Source: Branchiostoma floridae
Lineage: Eukaryota > Chordata > Leptocardii > Amphioxiformes > Branchiostomatidae
NCBI RefSeq assembly: GCF_000003815.2
Contig: NC_049991.1
Coordinates: forward strand, 19,683,556-19,747,555
Length of the DNA stretch: 64,000 nucleotides
Direction of reading: 5' to 3'
Below the pieces are notes generated by a model, which saw only the letters and a program-made list of their open reading frames with translations, made no database searches and had not been told where the DNA came from. Both the position numbers and the translations under genes were made by a program. Below are positions 20,419 through 30,190 of the stretch, piece after piece; positions within the stretch are counted from its first letter, which is position 1, and every line of letters starts with the position of its first letter.

Positions 20419-20859
20419 CTTATAAATGTTATACCGCCACCATATATACATGTATATGTACATATAAATCACGCACATAGTGATTATTACATTATTATAT
20501 TTATGCAGTCAGCGGTCCGACGCATTTTGCTGATTACAAATCGCCCATACTTTATTGATCTATGCAGTCCAAAATTCTACACTTCACACTTTGCTAAGTG
20601 TGCGCACAGCCATATATCGTTTACGCTGCCCTGATATATGCAGTTGCAGATTGCCAGCTAGTCGGGAACGTTATCAGTTTCTCTCCCTGCAGAAATACGC
20701 GGTAGATTGCCCCCATGATGAATCGGTGGGTCCCCGTAAATCAATATGCTGAAATATCAGTTCTGTAATATTTGGGGGAGGCCATCCATTTCCGCGAACA
20801 CCGTTGTCAAACACGGCACGTGCGACTGATCACGAGATCGCGCCTTGGGCGAAGGTTTC

Positions 20860-21070
20860 AACTTCTAAGGAGATGATTTTTACAGAGCGGCGTTTGGAAG
20901 AAAAATATTTCAATAATTACTTTGATTTTCTGTTAGTTTTAGTTAGACATGGTCCCACAAGCACTGCATGTACGACTGATTATGAGAACCTTGTGTGAAA
21001 CTGTCAACTTCGCTGAGATGATTTTTAGATAGCGTCGTTTGGAAGAAAACTATTTCAATATGTAACGTTA
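20860..21070. repeat. Dispersed segment shared with 14027-14107
   Basis: 20981-21067 (GAGAACCTTGTGTGAAACTG through TTTCAATATGTAACG) is nearly identical to 14027-14107. A diverged piece (GGCGTTTGGAAGAAAAATAT) precedes it at 20888. Possibly the end of an unrecognised mobile element. Confidence 0.6.
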
Positions 21071-21579
21071 TTTCTAATGTATTTTATAATTCGTTTCAGT
21101 TTTAAAACCTGGGCCCCACTAACACCAATCATGTGCTCGACGGTTCCAACTCCTCGAGCGTCGTATGAACGAACAGTTTGACATAAAGTGTGTTTCGTCT
21201 TTCTCCATGTTTGACGTGCATTGTTTGCAAGTTCTTTCACAAACAGGTCTTGTCTCAAAACCCAGCCCATATTTCAAGAGCGGGAGAACTAATTCTGATT
21301 TTACTAGTTGATGATAACACGACTAGACGTAACAGTCCTTAAACGCAAGAATGCCATCAATATGTACATTCCAAGCAGACTCTGGTTAGGCTCCGGCAGT
21401 TTTTAAACGCTTTTATGGGTTTTGATCGGTCTTTCTATTTTGTACCGTTTTGCCTCGCGTCCTAACAAAACAAAAAACACGTTTCAAAACAGAAAGCCCG
21501 ATACAAACGCCTAAAATGGCAAAAACAGTCGGTGTTGCTATACAACCTCTGCTTGAGGTACTCAATATGGCTTTCCGGA
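21071..21579. other. Intergenic, nothing recognised
   Basis: No supported feature. Confidence 0.3.
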
Positions 21580-21835
21580 GTTTAGTCAGACAGCGGTGAC
21601 GAGGCTCCTGTTTTTGACATACGGCCTGCGAGAAAACAATCCATAGCGGGCCGGGAATTTATTTGTGTAATATCGGAGATGGAGAATCCATCTTGGTGAT
21701 TATTGGAGCTGTCCCATTTGTCCAGACACGATGATATTGAGCCGTTCCGAGAGGGAGTCAAACTTCCGGCGGGACCCGTGATCATCGGCAAGACGCATCA
21801 CTCCTGTTAAGACTCCGTCAGTTCTGCCATGCTGG
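21580..21835. promoter_or_regulatory. GC-rich unique island, partly copied into a transposon
   Basis: A high-complexity block with balanced composition. Its right part (21733-21826) is found again, with scattered changes, inside the hAT-like copy at 23680-23772. No coding exon is evident; function unknown. Confidence 0.3.
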
Positions 21836-22194
21836 TTCTGCGAATAAGTCCTACTATAGTATATTGCTTTTTCTGGATGAAGTAGGAACCTCTTATATGA
21901 GGGTCTCCGGGATTTTAGCTAAATAAAGCTTCAAACAAAATTGGTGCACTCTTGAACTAGTTGAACTGTAAATTCCAACACAAAGATTGGACTCACGCAA
22001 ATTTTCGACTACACAGCATCAGTCTTTGTCAAGGAATGAACAATTCACTGCTGCCGTGACGTCACGTTATGTGAACAGTGAGCAGTGGATCATAAGTTAC
22101 AGGACGTCTATGACAAATACTGGTGCTGTTCTGTCGAAAATAAGTCCAATTTATGTGTTGGATATTACAGTTTAAGTAGTTTAAGAATGGCTTC
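21836..22194. other. Intergenic, nothing recognised
   Basis: No supported feature. Confidence 0.3.
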
Positions 22195-22805
22195 AACTGA
22201 TGAACTTTCAAGTTAAAAATGGTGCACTTCCACATTGAGTGGGGATGATACTTTGCTCGTCATTTTCTTCAACCGGTAAGCCCCCAAACGTATGAATGCC
22301 TGCTTATAATCTGTTTATTTACAGTACATTGCAGTCTAACTAGTTCAAGAATGACTTTTAACAACACAGAATCTGATGAACTTTCAAGTTAAAAATGGTG
22401 CACTTCCACGTTGAGTGGCGATGAAGACTATAACACTAACATCGATGGACACACCTGACCCAATATCTGTTATATTTTACTTGACCCTTACCTCTCTCAT
22501 GACCTCAATGAAAAGCGGCCTGCAGGCTGATTTGAGCTTCTCATGAATAAATAAGGATTCAAACAAACAAAAAAATGGTCCACTTCCACCTTGAGTGGGG
22601 ATGAAGACTATAACACTAACATCGATGGACACACCTGACCCAATCTCTGTTATATTTCACCTGACCCTTACCTCTCTCATGACCTCAATGAAACGAAGAA
22701 AAAAAATGATGAGCTTCTCATGAATACATAAACTAAGGTTCAAACAAACAAAAATGGTGCACTTCCACCTTGAGTGGGGATGAAGACTATAACACTATAA
22801 CATCG
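22195..22805. repeat. Tandem array, unit ~176 bp, about three units
   Basis: Each unit holds AATGGTGCACTTCCAC, GAGTGGGGATGAAGACTATA and, in two, CTGACCCTTACCTCTCTCAT followed by GAGCTTCTCATGAATA. The last block also occurs at 45465-45545, where it looks like a retroelement 3' end, so the array probably grew from a retroelement fragment. Confidence 0.8.
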
Positions 22806-22819
22806 ATTGACACATCTGA

Positions 22820-23130
22820 CCCACTTGTCCTGCCAAGCGTTGCCGTGCAGACGGAACACTCTGGCCTTAATTCTTCACGCTTATTTCTGTAGTCATCAGA
22901 CAGCTGGTGTAACGTTACATTGCTTCTATAAGAGTCATCATCATCATCTGGGCGTGCTGGTTGCACAGATGAACATGACTCTCTTCCTCCCTCCATCGTT
23001 TCTTTTCCTCCATTGCCTTGGGCAGATCTTCAGCCGAGCGTCCTGCCAAGCGTTGTCGTACAGACGGACCACTCTGGCCTTAATCCCTCACGCTTATTCC
23101 TGTAGTCATCAGACAGCTGGTGTGCTTCTA
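22820..23130. repeat. Direct duplication, ~215-bp offset
   Basis: GTCCTGCCAAGCGTTG through GTAGTCATCAGACAGCTGGT (about 22827-22910) recurs at 23039-23121 with few changes. Confidence 0.8.
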
Positions 23131-23219
23131 AAAGAGCCCGAATCTCCAACTGTAGCTACAAGTAGTGACATTAAACAATTTCAAACTTAGAATAATTCAT
23201 GGAAGTCCTCCCATAATCT

Positions 23220-23355
23220 TCCTCATTAGTGCCGAGTGCTAAGCAGAGAAAGCAGCATGTACAATTTTTAAAGTCTTTGGTATGACTCGGACGCGGATTG
23301 AACTCTGTGACAACCTATCGAAGGCAAACACTGTACCCACTTGGGCATTGCACTG
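23220..23355 (-). mobile_element. tRNA-derived SINE, fragment
   Basis: It shares GAGTGCTAAGCAGAGAAAGC and a degenerate RNA polymerase III B-box region (near GGATTGAACTCTG) with 53725-53835 (same orientation) and 54065-54215 (opposite). Read on the minus strand the tRNA-like head comes first. Confidence 0.6.
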
Positions 23356-23593
23356 GTCAAGTAACCCTATGTGTAGTAGCAAAACTCCCCTGTCAAATTA
23401 TTCTCCCTGTAACAGCCAGTATAGTCAGTCTGGTAGAGTAGAGACTAGGCTGTAGGAACCAGCTGATGGTGACAGCTTCCCAATCTCGCTGAGTGCTGGC
23501 GAAATTGCCCTGCTTCATGTAGGTGGCACTTGAGGGTATACCTGTTTAGTACAGCTGCCCTACATGTTATGTACATCAATTTGCACCCTAGAG

Positions 23594-23870
23594 TAGGGGT
23601 GGGTACTGGTACAGAAAATTCAGGCCCATGTCCGGTTCAGGTCCAGACGATCAGGTCCAGGTCCAAATTAAACCTGGACATATTGAGCCGTTCCAAGAGA
23701 GAATGAAACTTCCGGCGGGTCCCGGTGATCATCAACAGGACGCGCACTCCTGTTAGGACTATGTCAGTTCTGATACTGAATGATTCAGTATGTGAAAATT
23801 TGTGAATGGACGATATTGAAAACAAACTTCAGAAAGGCAATCCAGCATTTTTTCTCAAGTTAAGTTAGTA
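23594..23870. mobile_element. hAT-like element fragment carrying a captured local segment
   Basis: It starts TAGGGGTGGGTACTGGTAC and continues with the usual AGGTCCAGG subterminal motifs. At 23680-23772 these give way to a 93-bp segment matching 21733-21826. Typical element interior (GTGAATGGACGATATTGAAA) resumes after it. The right terminal repeat is missing. Confidence 0.6.
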
Positions 23871-24701
23871 TGGGTATCTTTTTTTAAAATCTGGACATTC
23901 TGTGTCATGGTTGTGTATGCTTTAATTTTTTTTTTTGAGCTGCAATATGTAATACATATACATGTAAATGTCTGCATGTGTTAATAACGTTATGTACATT
24001 TGTATGTTTTTATTGTTGAAACTTCGAACCCTGGGAGACTAGCCGTAAGTAGGGATAATGGGCATCACAATAAAGAAATAAAGGAACAAGTGGCCTCGGG
24101 ACACTTCAGCCGCCTGAAACAAACACCCATAACCACCCTAACCCCAGCCTTACATACCCATTAGCTCTTTCAATGACCACAAAATCATCACGCTCGTAAA
24201 ACGTGTGGCGGCGACCCGACCGTCCGGAACACTTTTACGACGGCACTAAAGTGTCTAATGCGCTGTCTCACTGTAATGGCCGGGGAGAACGGAGATAACT
24301 TTGGGCTCGACCTACATGCTGGAAGTACCTCCATTCATCAACAGCATGGCCTGGAAGTGGGGCATGGCTTAGTTTCCTTGTTTTTTTTTTCATGTAGGCA
24401 GCATGCGTGCGGCCTTGCCACTGGAACTAGAAGCTGGTTGCGTCGCTCACCTGACATGCACGCTACAGTACTACAGTGTCAAAGTCAGGGTATAAAACCT
24501 TTGTGTGACTCAAATCTTGAACATTTGAATCCAACTTAAGAACTCACAACTCACCACGTGAATTTTTAACGACCCTTCTTCTTTAATTGAGCTTTGTACA
24601 TTGTGTAACATGACAACATTAGAAGTCAAGACTGATGTAAACTGCGACAAAAGGGTGGATACATTGATAAAAAATAGACATCCAGGTAATAACATACTTT
24701 A
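23871..24701. other. Intergenic, nothing recognised
   Basis: 24180-24480 is somewhat GC-rich and unique. No exon is supported. Confidence 0.3.
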
Positions 24702-24855
24702 GCCAAATAGCAGTTACTCAAGCAACTGGATATGATTTTGGAAACGGTCAGACATTCCAGTGTCACTGACATAAGATAACGGATGTTATCTAAAACGTCT
24801 GACCGTTTCCAAAATCATATCTAGTTGCTTGAGTAATAATCGCTACATTATTTGG
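24702..24855. mobile_element. Foldback (snapback) element, 154 bp
   Basis: Arms of about 60 bp pair across the whole element (GCCAAATAG at the left, its complement at the right; GATTTTGGAAACGGTCAGAC in the stem), with a central small hairpin AGATAACGGATGTTATCT. A non-autonomous transposon, superfamily unknown. Confidence 0.75.
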
Positions 24856-24889
24856 CTATCATAAGGGTTGATGCTATATCATGTGTTTT

Positions 24890-24895
24890 TTTATT
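24890..24895 (-). terminator. Candidate polyadenylation signal for NOL11
   Basis: AATAAA on the minus strand about 880 nt beyond the NOL11 stop codon, past the tandem copies of the coding tail. It is the nearest canonical hexamer I noticed; a variant closer to the stop is possible. Confidence 0.25.
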
Positions 24896-25129
24896 GATAC
24901 ACTTCAAGTTTTATGAAAAATGCGATCTTTAATAAAACAAGGAATTTGACTTGTTTGTCTCTGCTAAATGATAACAAATTTGGTCCATCTGTGAATAGTT
25001 TCATCAGGATGGAGAAGTAAGCAAGATTCGTCATTGAAAACCAAAACATAAAATCATGGTCGATGTTTTGATGACCATCTCAGTAAAAACTAGTGCACGT
25101 AAATGATATCCAAGCTTAATTGTGAATGG

Positions 25130-25777
25130 ACGATATTGAAAACAAACTTTAAGCCACTGGTCATACTAAACTCCTCAGAAGATGAATCTTGTAGTTCTGC
25201 CATTCTACCAGGAGATTACTGATGGTTAGCCTGACTAAAATCGTGCCCCTAGCGGCCGGCCCTACGATTGCCGCCGCCCTAGGAGGCAGGAGGGGGTCAT
25301 TAAGCCCAGCCGGCGAGAGCTTGTGTAAACACAGGCTAACTGATGGTTAAACTAAAGGCCTCAGAAGATTTGTATAGTCCTTATACTGTACAGACTTTCT
25401 TCTTCTTTCCAAGTCCTGAGAAATGTTAGAGAGTTTTGACTTAAAGTTTATACCTTACAGCAGAGATTACATCCAAGAACTGTTATAGTATAATCTTATG
25501 ATTAAACTTAACTCCTCAGAAGATTTGTATAGTCCTTACACTGTAGACTCTTGCCTTGTTTTCAATATCCGAGAAAAGTTGAGTATAGCCTGTCTACCTG
25601 GAGTTATCTGATGGTTAAACTAAATTCCTCAGAAGATCTGCATAGTCCTTATACTGTATAGACTCTCGTCTTGTTTCCAAGATCTAAGAAACGTTTAAAG
25701 TTTAGTGGCTTTCTACTTGGAGATTACATCCAAGAACCGTTGTATTAAGCTGATGGCCTCAAACAAAACTAAACTCC
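25130..25777 (-). repeat. Degenerate tandem copies of the NOL11 coding tail and 3' flank
   Basis: Blocks reading CCTCAGAAGAT followed by TATAGTCCTTA occur at 25353, 25511 and 25628, besides the real coding end at 25778, and a partial one at about 25168. On the minus strand they repeat the codons for the last ~10 residues and the stop of NOL11. Spacing is about 120-190 bp. Between blocks are repeated CTGATGGTTAAACTAAA motifs. Some copies keep the reading frame by similarity; the copy at 25511 is broken by a deletion. Confidence 0.75.
25229..25338. mobile_element. 110-bp GC-rich insertion in the tail array
   Basis: ACTGATGGTTA stands on both sides (25218-25228 and 25339-25349), while other array units have it once. 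The insert starts GCCTGACTAAAATCG and ends CACAGGCTA, so the ends are weakly inverted (GCCTG/CAGGC). A small insertion with an 11-bp duplication; superfamily unknown. Confidence 0.5.
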
Positions 25778-26014
25778 TCAGAAGATCTGTATAGTCCTTA
25801 TACTGTACAGACTTTCGTCTTGTTTCTTGGTAACCAGCGGTGCAGACTTGTCCTTGAGCTGGGCCAGGAGGGCGTCAAGGTCGTTCAGGCCCTGGTAGAA
25901 CTGCAGCCGCTGTCGGACGACCTCGTGTAACCCCAGCAGGACGTCACGTGACTCCGGTGTCAGCACCAGCTGGGTGAAGTGGGCATCCACAAGGGCACAC
26001 AGCCAGTCAACAAC
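25778..26014 (-). CDS. NOL11, last coding exon (C-terminal 78 residues and stop)
   Basis: Acceptor TTTATCCCAG then codons from 26014 down to a TGA at 25778-25780. The peptide begins VVDWLCALVDAHF, includes VLTPES and GLNDLDALL, and ends LYSIRTIQIF. From memory the human NOL11 C-terminus has MDWICLLLDANF, MMPEAK, ELNKIE and ends LYSIEVLELF, aligned at the same spacing; this is why I name it. NOL11 belongs to the t-UTP/SSU processome machinery, supporting rDNA transcription and early pre-rRNA processing in the nucleolus. The exon begins in phase 0, matching the exon at 29351-29437. The start of this exon (~20 bases) with its acceptor is repeated about a dozen times upstream, and the end of the exon is repeated downstream. 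Confirmation would be an alignment of the four-exon translation with NOL11 proteins. Confidence 0.85.
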   Translation of the reverse strand, partial: VVDWLCALVDAHFTQLVLTPESRDVLLGLHEVVRQRLQFYQGLNDLDALLAQLKDKSAPLVTKKQDESLYSIRTIQIF

Positions 26015-26650
26015 CTGGGATAAACAAATAAACAAATATACATAAACAAGGGCACACAGCCAGTCAACAACCTGGGATAAACAAATTAACATAAACAAGG
26101 GCACACAGCCAGTCAACAACCTGGGATAAACAAAAAAAAAAAAAAAAACAAGGGCACACAGCCAGTCAACAACCTGGGATAAACAAATAAACATAAACAA
26201 GGGCACACAGCCAGTCAACAACCTGGGATAAACAAATAAACAAATATACATAAACAAGGGCACACAGCCAGTCAACAACCTGGGATAAACAAATTAACAT
26301 AAACAAGGGCACACAGCCAGTCAACAACCTGGGATAAACAATCAAACAAATAAATAAACAAGGCACACAGCCAGTCAACAACCTGTGATAATCAAACAAA
26401 CAAAAATAAGGGCATACAACCAGTCAACTACCTGTGATAAACAAACAAATAAATAAACAAGGGCACACAGCCAGTCAACAGCCTGTGAAAAACAAACAAA
26501 AAAATAAACAAGGCACACAACCAGTCAACAACCTGTGATAAACAAACATAAACAAGGTCACACAACCAGTTAACAACCTGTAACAAACAAAAATAAATGA
26601 ACAAAAAGAGCACAAAGTCAGTCAACAACCTGTAACAAACAAATAAACAA
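26000..26650 (-). repeat. Minisatellite made of the NOL11 splice acceptor and first exon bases
   Basis: Thirteen units of about 45-58 bp, the first being the real exon start at 26000-26014. On the minus strand each unit reads pyrimidine-rich GTTTATTTGTTTATCCCAG then GTTGTTGACTGGCTGTGTGC. The eight units nearest the exon keep CCCAG; most of the more distant ones have ATCACAG. On the + strand the units show CAGCCAGTCAACAACCTGGG. The unit therefore spans the intron-exon boundary. Confidence 0.9.
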
Positions 26651-26661
26651 GCACACGCGCT

Positions 26662-26776
26662 GATACACACACACACACACACACACATACACATACACTC
26701 ACGCAAACACACACAGACACATACACTCACGCAAACACACACAGACACATACACACACATACACACACACAAACAT
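26662..26776. repeat. (CA)n microsatellite
   Basis: CA repeats with ACATACA and ACGCAAACA interruptions next to the minisatellite. ORFs over it are low complexity. Confidence 0.9.
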
Positions 26777-26999
26777 CACCTACATGTAATTCATAACCTT
26801 TTTGGAAAAAAGGAAATCACATCTGCAGATACAGGTAATTCCTCATGTTGAAATGAAATACTGATTGATCAAGAACCCAAAGAAGATAATGGCAAAATTT
26901 CAGCTGACTTTGGTGTTATTATATATTCACTCTAAACGATACATGGCATCAAATTCTGGATCTCCAACGGAGGCAACGCATGAAGTTATATTTCCATGG

Positions 27000-27250
27000 C
27001 CGCAGGGCGCATCCAAAAATATTAGATAGAATCATTTTTGCAGATTACGGAATCCCTCAGGCAAAGACATCGATCCAAGAATCTCGAAGAGATAAGCATA
27101 TCTGTGACGAGATGCGGCGGGGAAACCACCAGGGAAAATTGGTGTCTTTGTTACAAGTTACCGGCCCGAGGCCACGCCGAAATTGGAAAAGACGATTTGA
27201 TCAAAGTGTGTCCACAACTGCGTCAAAGCCTCCGGAGAAGCGATAGATTC
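27000..27250. promoter_or_regulatory. Unique island in NOL11 intron
   Basis: High-complexity, balanced composition. An 88-codon ORF on the + strand has no recognised motif. It lies in the 3.3-kb intron between the last two NOL11 exons. It could be a conserved non-coding element; comparison with another amphioxus would tell. Confidence 0.25.
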
Positions 27251-27369
27251 AACATCAAAGGATGCACGCAAAATCAATACTAGATCACTGTGTGTTGAAG
27301 AATATCGGGAAAGGAACAAGTACTAGTCTAAGACTTGCCTTGCAGAAAGCCAAGTTCACAGTGACGTAC

Positions 27370-27649
27370 ATATCTCACACCACAAATAACCTTCTTCTTC
27401 TTCTGATATAACAAGCAGGTTATATTTTGGACATGTTTGTCTGTGTGTCTGTGAACAGCATAATTCGAGAAGCCTTGAATGGATCCTGATGATATTTGGT
27501 AGGTAGATTAGAGTAGTTTCTTTAACATAAATACTAAGTAGTTTCTTTCAGATACAGACACACACAGATGCAGATTACTTATATTAAGTAAATGTACATT
27601 GACAAAGTTTCTTTAAGTTACGTAGATATATCTCACACCACAAATAACC
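27370..27649. mobile_element. Retroposon-like insertion between 22-bp direct repeats
   Basis: The 22-bp ATATCTCACACCACAAATAA... stands at 27370-27391 and 27628-27649 around a 236-bp insert. The insert includes TTTGTCTGTGTGTCTGTGAA and a GATGATATTTGGTAGGTAG block similar to 50040-50130, so it is probably a non-LTR retroelement fragment with a long target duplication. Confidence 0.55.
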
Positions 27650-28074
27650 ATATATGCAGTCATGCACACGAACAGGAGTTCGGAGTCCCATAATGTCCTG
27701 AAACAGCTGAACATAAATTGGATTTCCTTGCTTTAAACTAATCAAAGTAAAAGTAATCACAGCTTCTTTCCCAGTGATGAAATAAAAATGCAATTTGCTG
27801 AAATGTTATACATGTATTTACCACAAAAGTTGATGAAGTTTGGACATTTACAAATGTAGGTAAATCATTTACAACATACAAAACTAATGACAAGCAACTG
27901 GATAAATATTAATTATCAGTAATTCATTTAGGCTACACAAATCAAATTTGTCGGTTCTTAGATTTTCAGTATCATTACCAAACTTGACCTTCGTTTCCTG
28001 ACCCCTACCAACCTAACAAATATTATCTAGATCCTTCCAAAGCTTCTCGAGTTTTTCTGTTAAAAGACAGATGG
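27650..28074. other. NOL11 intron, mostly unremarkable
   Basis: From about 27950 to 28080 it resembles a dispersed retroelement end (TTCTGTTAAAAGACAGATGG, compare 29205-29230). Nothing else recognised. Confidence 0.35.
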
Positions 28075-28082
28075 GCACACAT

Positions 28083-28424
28083 CAGGGCTCTAGCCAGCTC
28101 AAATTTTTTTTCTGTCAGCCAATCCCCATTGTCGCAAAAACACTATTCCAGGACTTAGAGAGACTGAACTGAGACCTTGAAAAACAGGTTTTTAATGAGA
28201 TTATCGTATGCGAAAGGGCGGCGACACACATTGTCAGCAATCATAACTTATTAGCAAAACAAACAGTGTGTGGCTTTTATGGCCGTGGACGGCGTACCCA
28301 AGCCGCCTGTAGCTTCCACCAAGGATTTTTGTCCGTCAAGGCTGACGGATTGGTTTTAAATTTTTTCCGTCATGCAGCAAATTTCCGTCAATTGACGGAA
28401 AAACGGACGCTGGCTAGAGCCCTG
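28083..28424. mobile_element. hAT-type MITE with perfect 8-bp target duplication
   Basis: 342 bp. The ends CAGGGCTCTAGCCAGC and GCTGGCTAGAGCCCTG are inverted repeats; GCACACAT flanks both sides (28075-28082, 28425-28432). The 8-bp duplication and CAGGG ends fit hAT. It carries no ORF of note. Fragments with related ends occur at 32168 and 34372. Confidence 0.9.
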
Positions 28425-28974
28425 GCACACATACAAAACACGACAAACATATAACCTTCGTGGCGAAGGTAATAAAAAAGCTTGTTGATGTGAACTCTTC
28501 CAATCTACAAATTCGAACTGAAACTGACGTTTTGAAGATGATCCATAGTTGAACAAAGTTTCCTTGACAACATAACGAACGAGCCGTTTCGCAGACGCGG
28601 CGTCATTAAAACCCCCACAGTTGTGTGATTAACAACTGTTGAGCAATCACAGGAATAAATTCTTCTCCCGAACGTCCCCCTGTGGGAACAATGACACAGC
28701 TGAGTTCCCAGGAAAATCAGCTGCTGGGAATCAAACTGGAAATAGATTGTTGAACAAGAAGAAGATTGACCCAACGCACGGCAACGTTAGAACCACCAGC
28801 AAAAGTGCAATCCACACCAGCTTGGGCCACACCAGTGAAATTTCTTAGTTTTCGAACATTTTCATGAAAAAATTAGCAAGATGCTCTACATCTGCTTGTT
28901 TTTTTTTATGAAACCAATAATCAAAAACATACCAAAAGTTATGACGATCCGTCAACACATTCGTCAGTTATTCT
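28425..28974. other. NOL11 intron, nothing recognised
   Basis: 28560-28850 is a higher-complexity stretch without a supported exon or repeat. Confidence 0.3.
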
Positions 28975-29265
28975 TGTTCAAAGTTTGAAAGGAAATTGGA
29001 GCCTGCAGTTCCAGAAAAGCCACTAGGGGGTCCAAACTTACAGCACTTCTGTCTCTGCCCCAAGGGCTGTCTACCACTCAAAAATCATGACCACAAATGT
29101 CCAGACCACGAGATCTCAAAAATGGAATTTCTGTTGCAGTACCTTAGGAAGCCGCTAGGGGGCCTATTATCGAACTTGATCAGGATCCATCTAAGGCCTC
29201 TCAAGTTATGCTGTTAACAGACAGACACATAGTCAAACACGCCCAAAACACACCAACATAGCAAA
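28975..29265 (-). mobile_element. Non-LTR retroelement-derived repeat
   Basis: It matches, in inverted orientation, parts of 50050-50300 (GGCCTATTATCGAACTTGAT against ATCAAGTTCGATAATGGGCC-type, CTAGGGGG, TGCAGTACC). No reverse transcriptase coding is visible. Confidence 0.5.
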
Positions 29266-29350
29266 GGTTACAAGGCTCACCCTATGCCTAAAACTAAGTG
29301 GTACAATTTCAACTGATGCAATAAGAAGTAAATGATTGAAGCAAACCCAC

Positions 29351-29437
29351 CTGGTCCACAGAGAGGACACTTCCATGTTGACCTTGACTTGGAGCAGGTG
29401 CAGAGGTCAACTTGTACTGCAGGTATCTAAGAAACAC
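29351..29437 (-). CDS. NOL11, penultimate exon (29 codons)
   Basis: Acceptor TTTTCTCAG ends at 29438 and donor CAG|GTGGGT starts at 29350. The 87 nt are open in phase 0 and encode VFLRYLQYKL...SVLSVDQ, continuing directly into VVDW of the last exon. The remembered human protein reads LFLKYLYFLYL...LNQ before IMDW, with the same order and similar length. The exon is too short to appear as a stand-alone ORF. It is separated from the previous exon by a 25.5-kb intron. Confidence 0.8.
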
Positions 29438-29559
29438 CTGAGAAAACAGAAAACAGAACATCAATGTCTTAAAAGATCAAGAGTAAGAGTAAGATTAAGA
29501 ATGTTTAGTAAAAATATTTTTTTATAAAGTGAAATTTGTGCTCATACTCCAAAACTGAA

Positions 29560-29935
29560 ACACTTTGACCAACATTAAGACAACGAGGGGGTAAGTAGTC
29601 ATCTATTGTTGACAGACGTATTAAATGTTTCAAATGACAATGATCAACTGTTACAATGCATTTAAATCAGAAACTTTCGGGACACTTACACTCCATTTCA
29701 ACTAACTACAAATGTGGAGGAAGAGGGAGATAAGAGTAAAAAATTCAAATCCTAGCCAGCAGCATTGCGGAGTTGGTTCACATGACAATGATCAATAATG
29801 CTTCTAAATCTGACACTTTTAAGACACTTACAATCCATTTCCACGACAACTATCTAGAGGATGATGATGGTGAACTAGAGGGGGGATAAGTAATTCAACA
29901 ACAGCTCAAATCCGTAGCCGGCGGTGTTGCGGAGT
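29560..29935. repeat. Diverged direct duplication in NOL11 intron
   Basis: Two to three copies of a ~165-bp unit with AATCCTAGCCAGCAGCATTG / AATCCGTAGCCGGCGGTGTT, TGCGGAGTTGG and TGACAATGATCAA. Older than the arrays further right. Confidence 0.6.
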
Positions 29936-30190
29936 TGGCTGTCAACCGCCAGCCCATGACACCCCCTCATCCCACGGCTTTCTCTAATGCAATATCAGCG
30001 GACAGCAGGAATCTCGCTGAAGCTGGCATCAAATTGCTTCCTGAAGAGACGCAAGCGGCTGGCGTACAGGCGCCGCTAATTGGGGAAATGTGCGATGTAT
30101 GTGGGGCAGAGGTCGCGTGGGTTGACTGAGAGCCGGGCAGGCGTGGGACGCGGCGTTAGGCCACACAAGTCTGGCTTTGCGGACGCCAGA
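29905..30190. promoter_or_regulatory. GC-rich unique island in the large NOL11 intron
   Basis: A block of balanced GC and high complexity (e.g. around 30000-30110). A 64-codon ORF there has no recognised motif or splice signals I trust. It ends near ACCACAAGTCTGATACAAGA, which recurs at 30570. Confidence 0.25.

Noticed and set aside
26428-26772. Cys/Val-rich minus-strand ORF
   Set aside because: Translation of the CA microsatellite and the NOL11 minisatellite.
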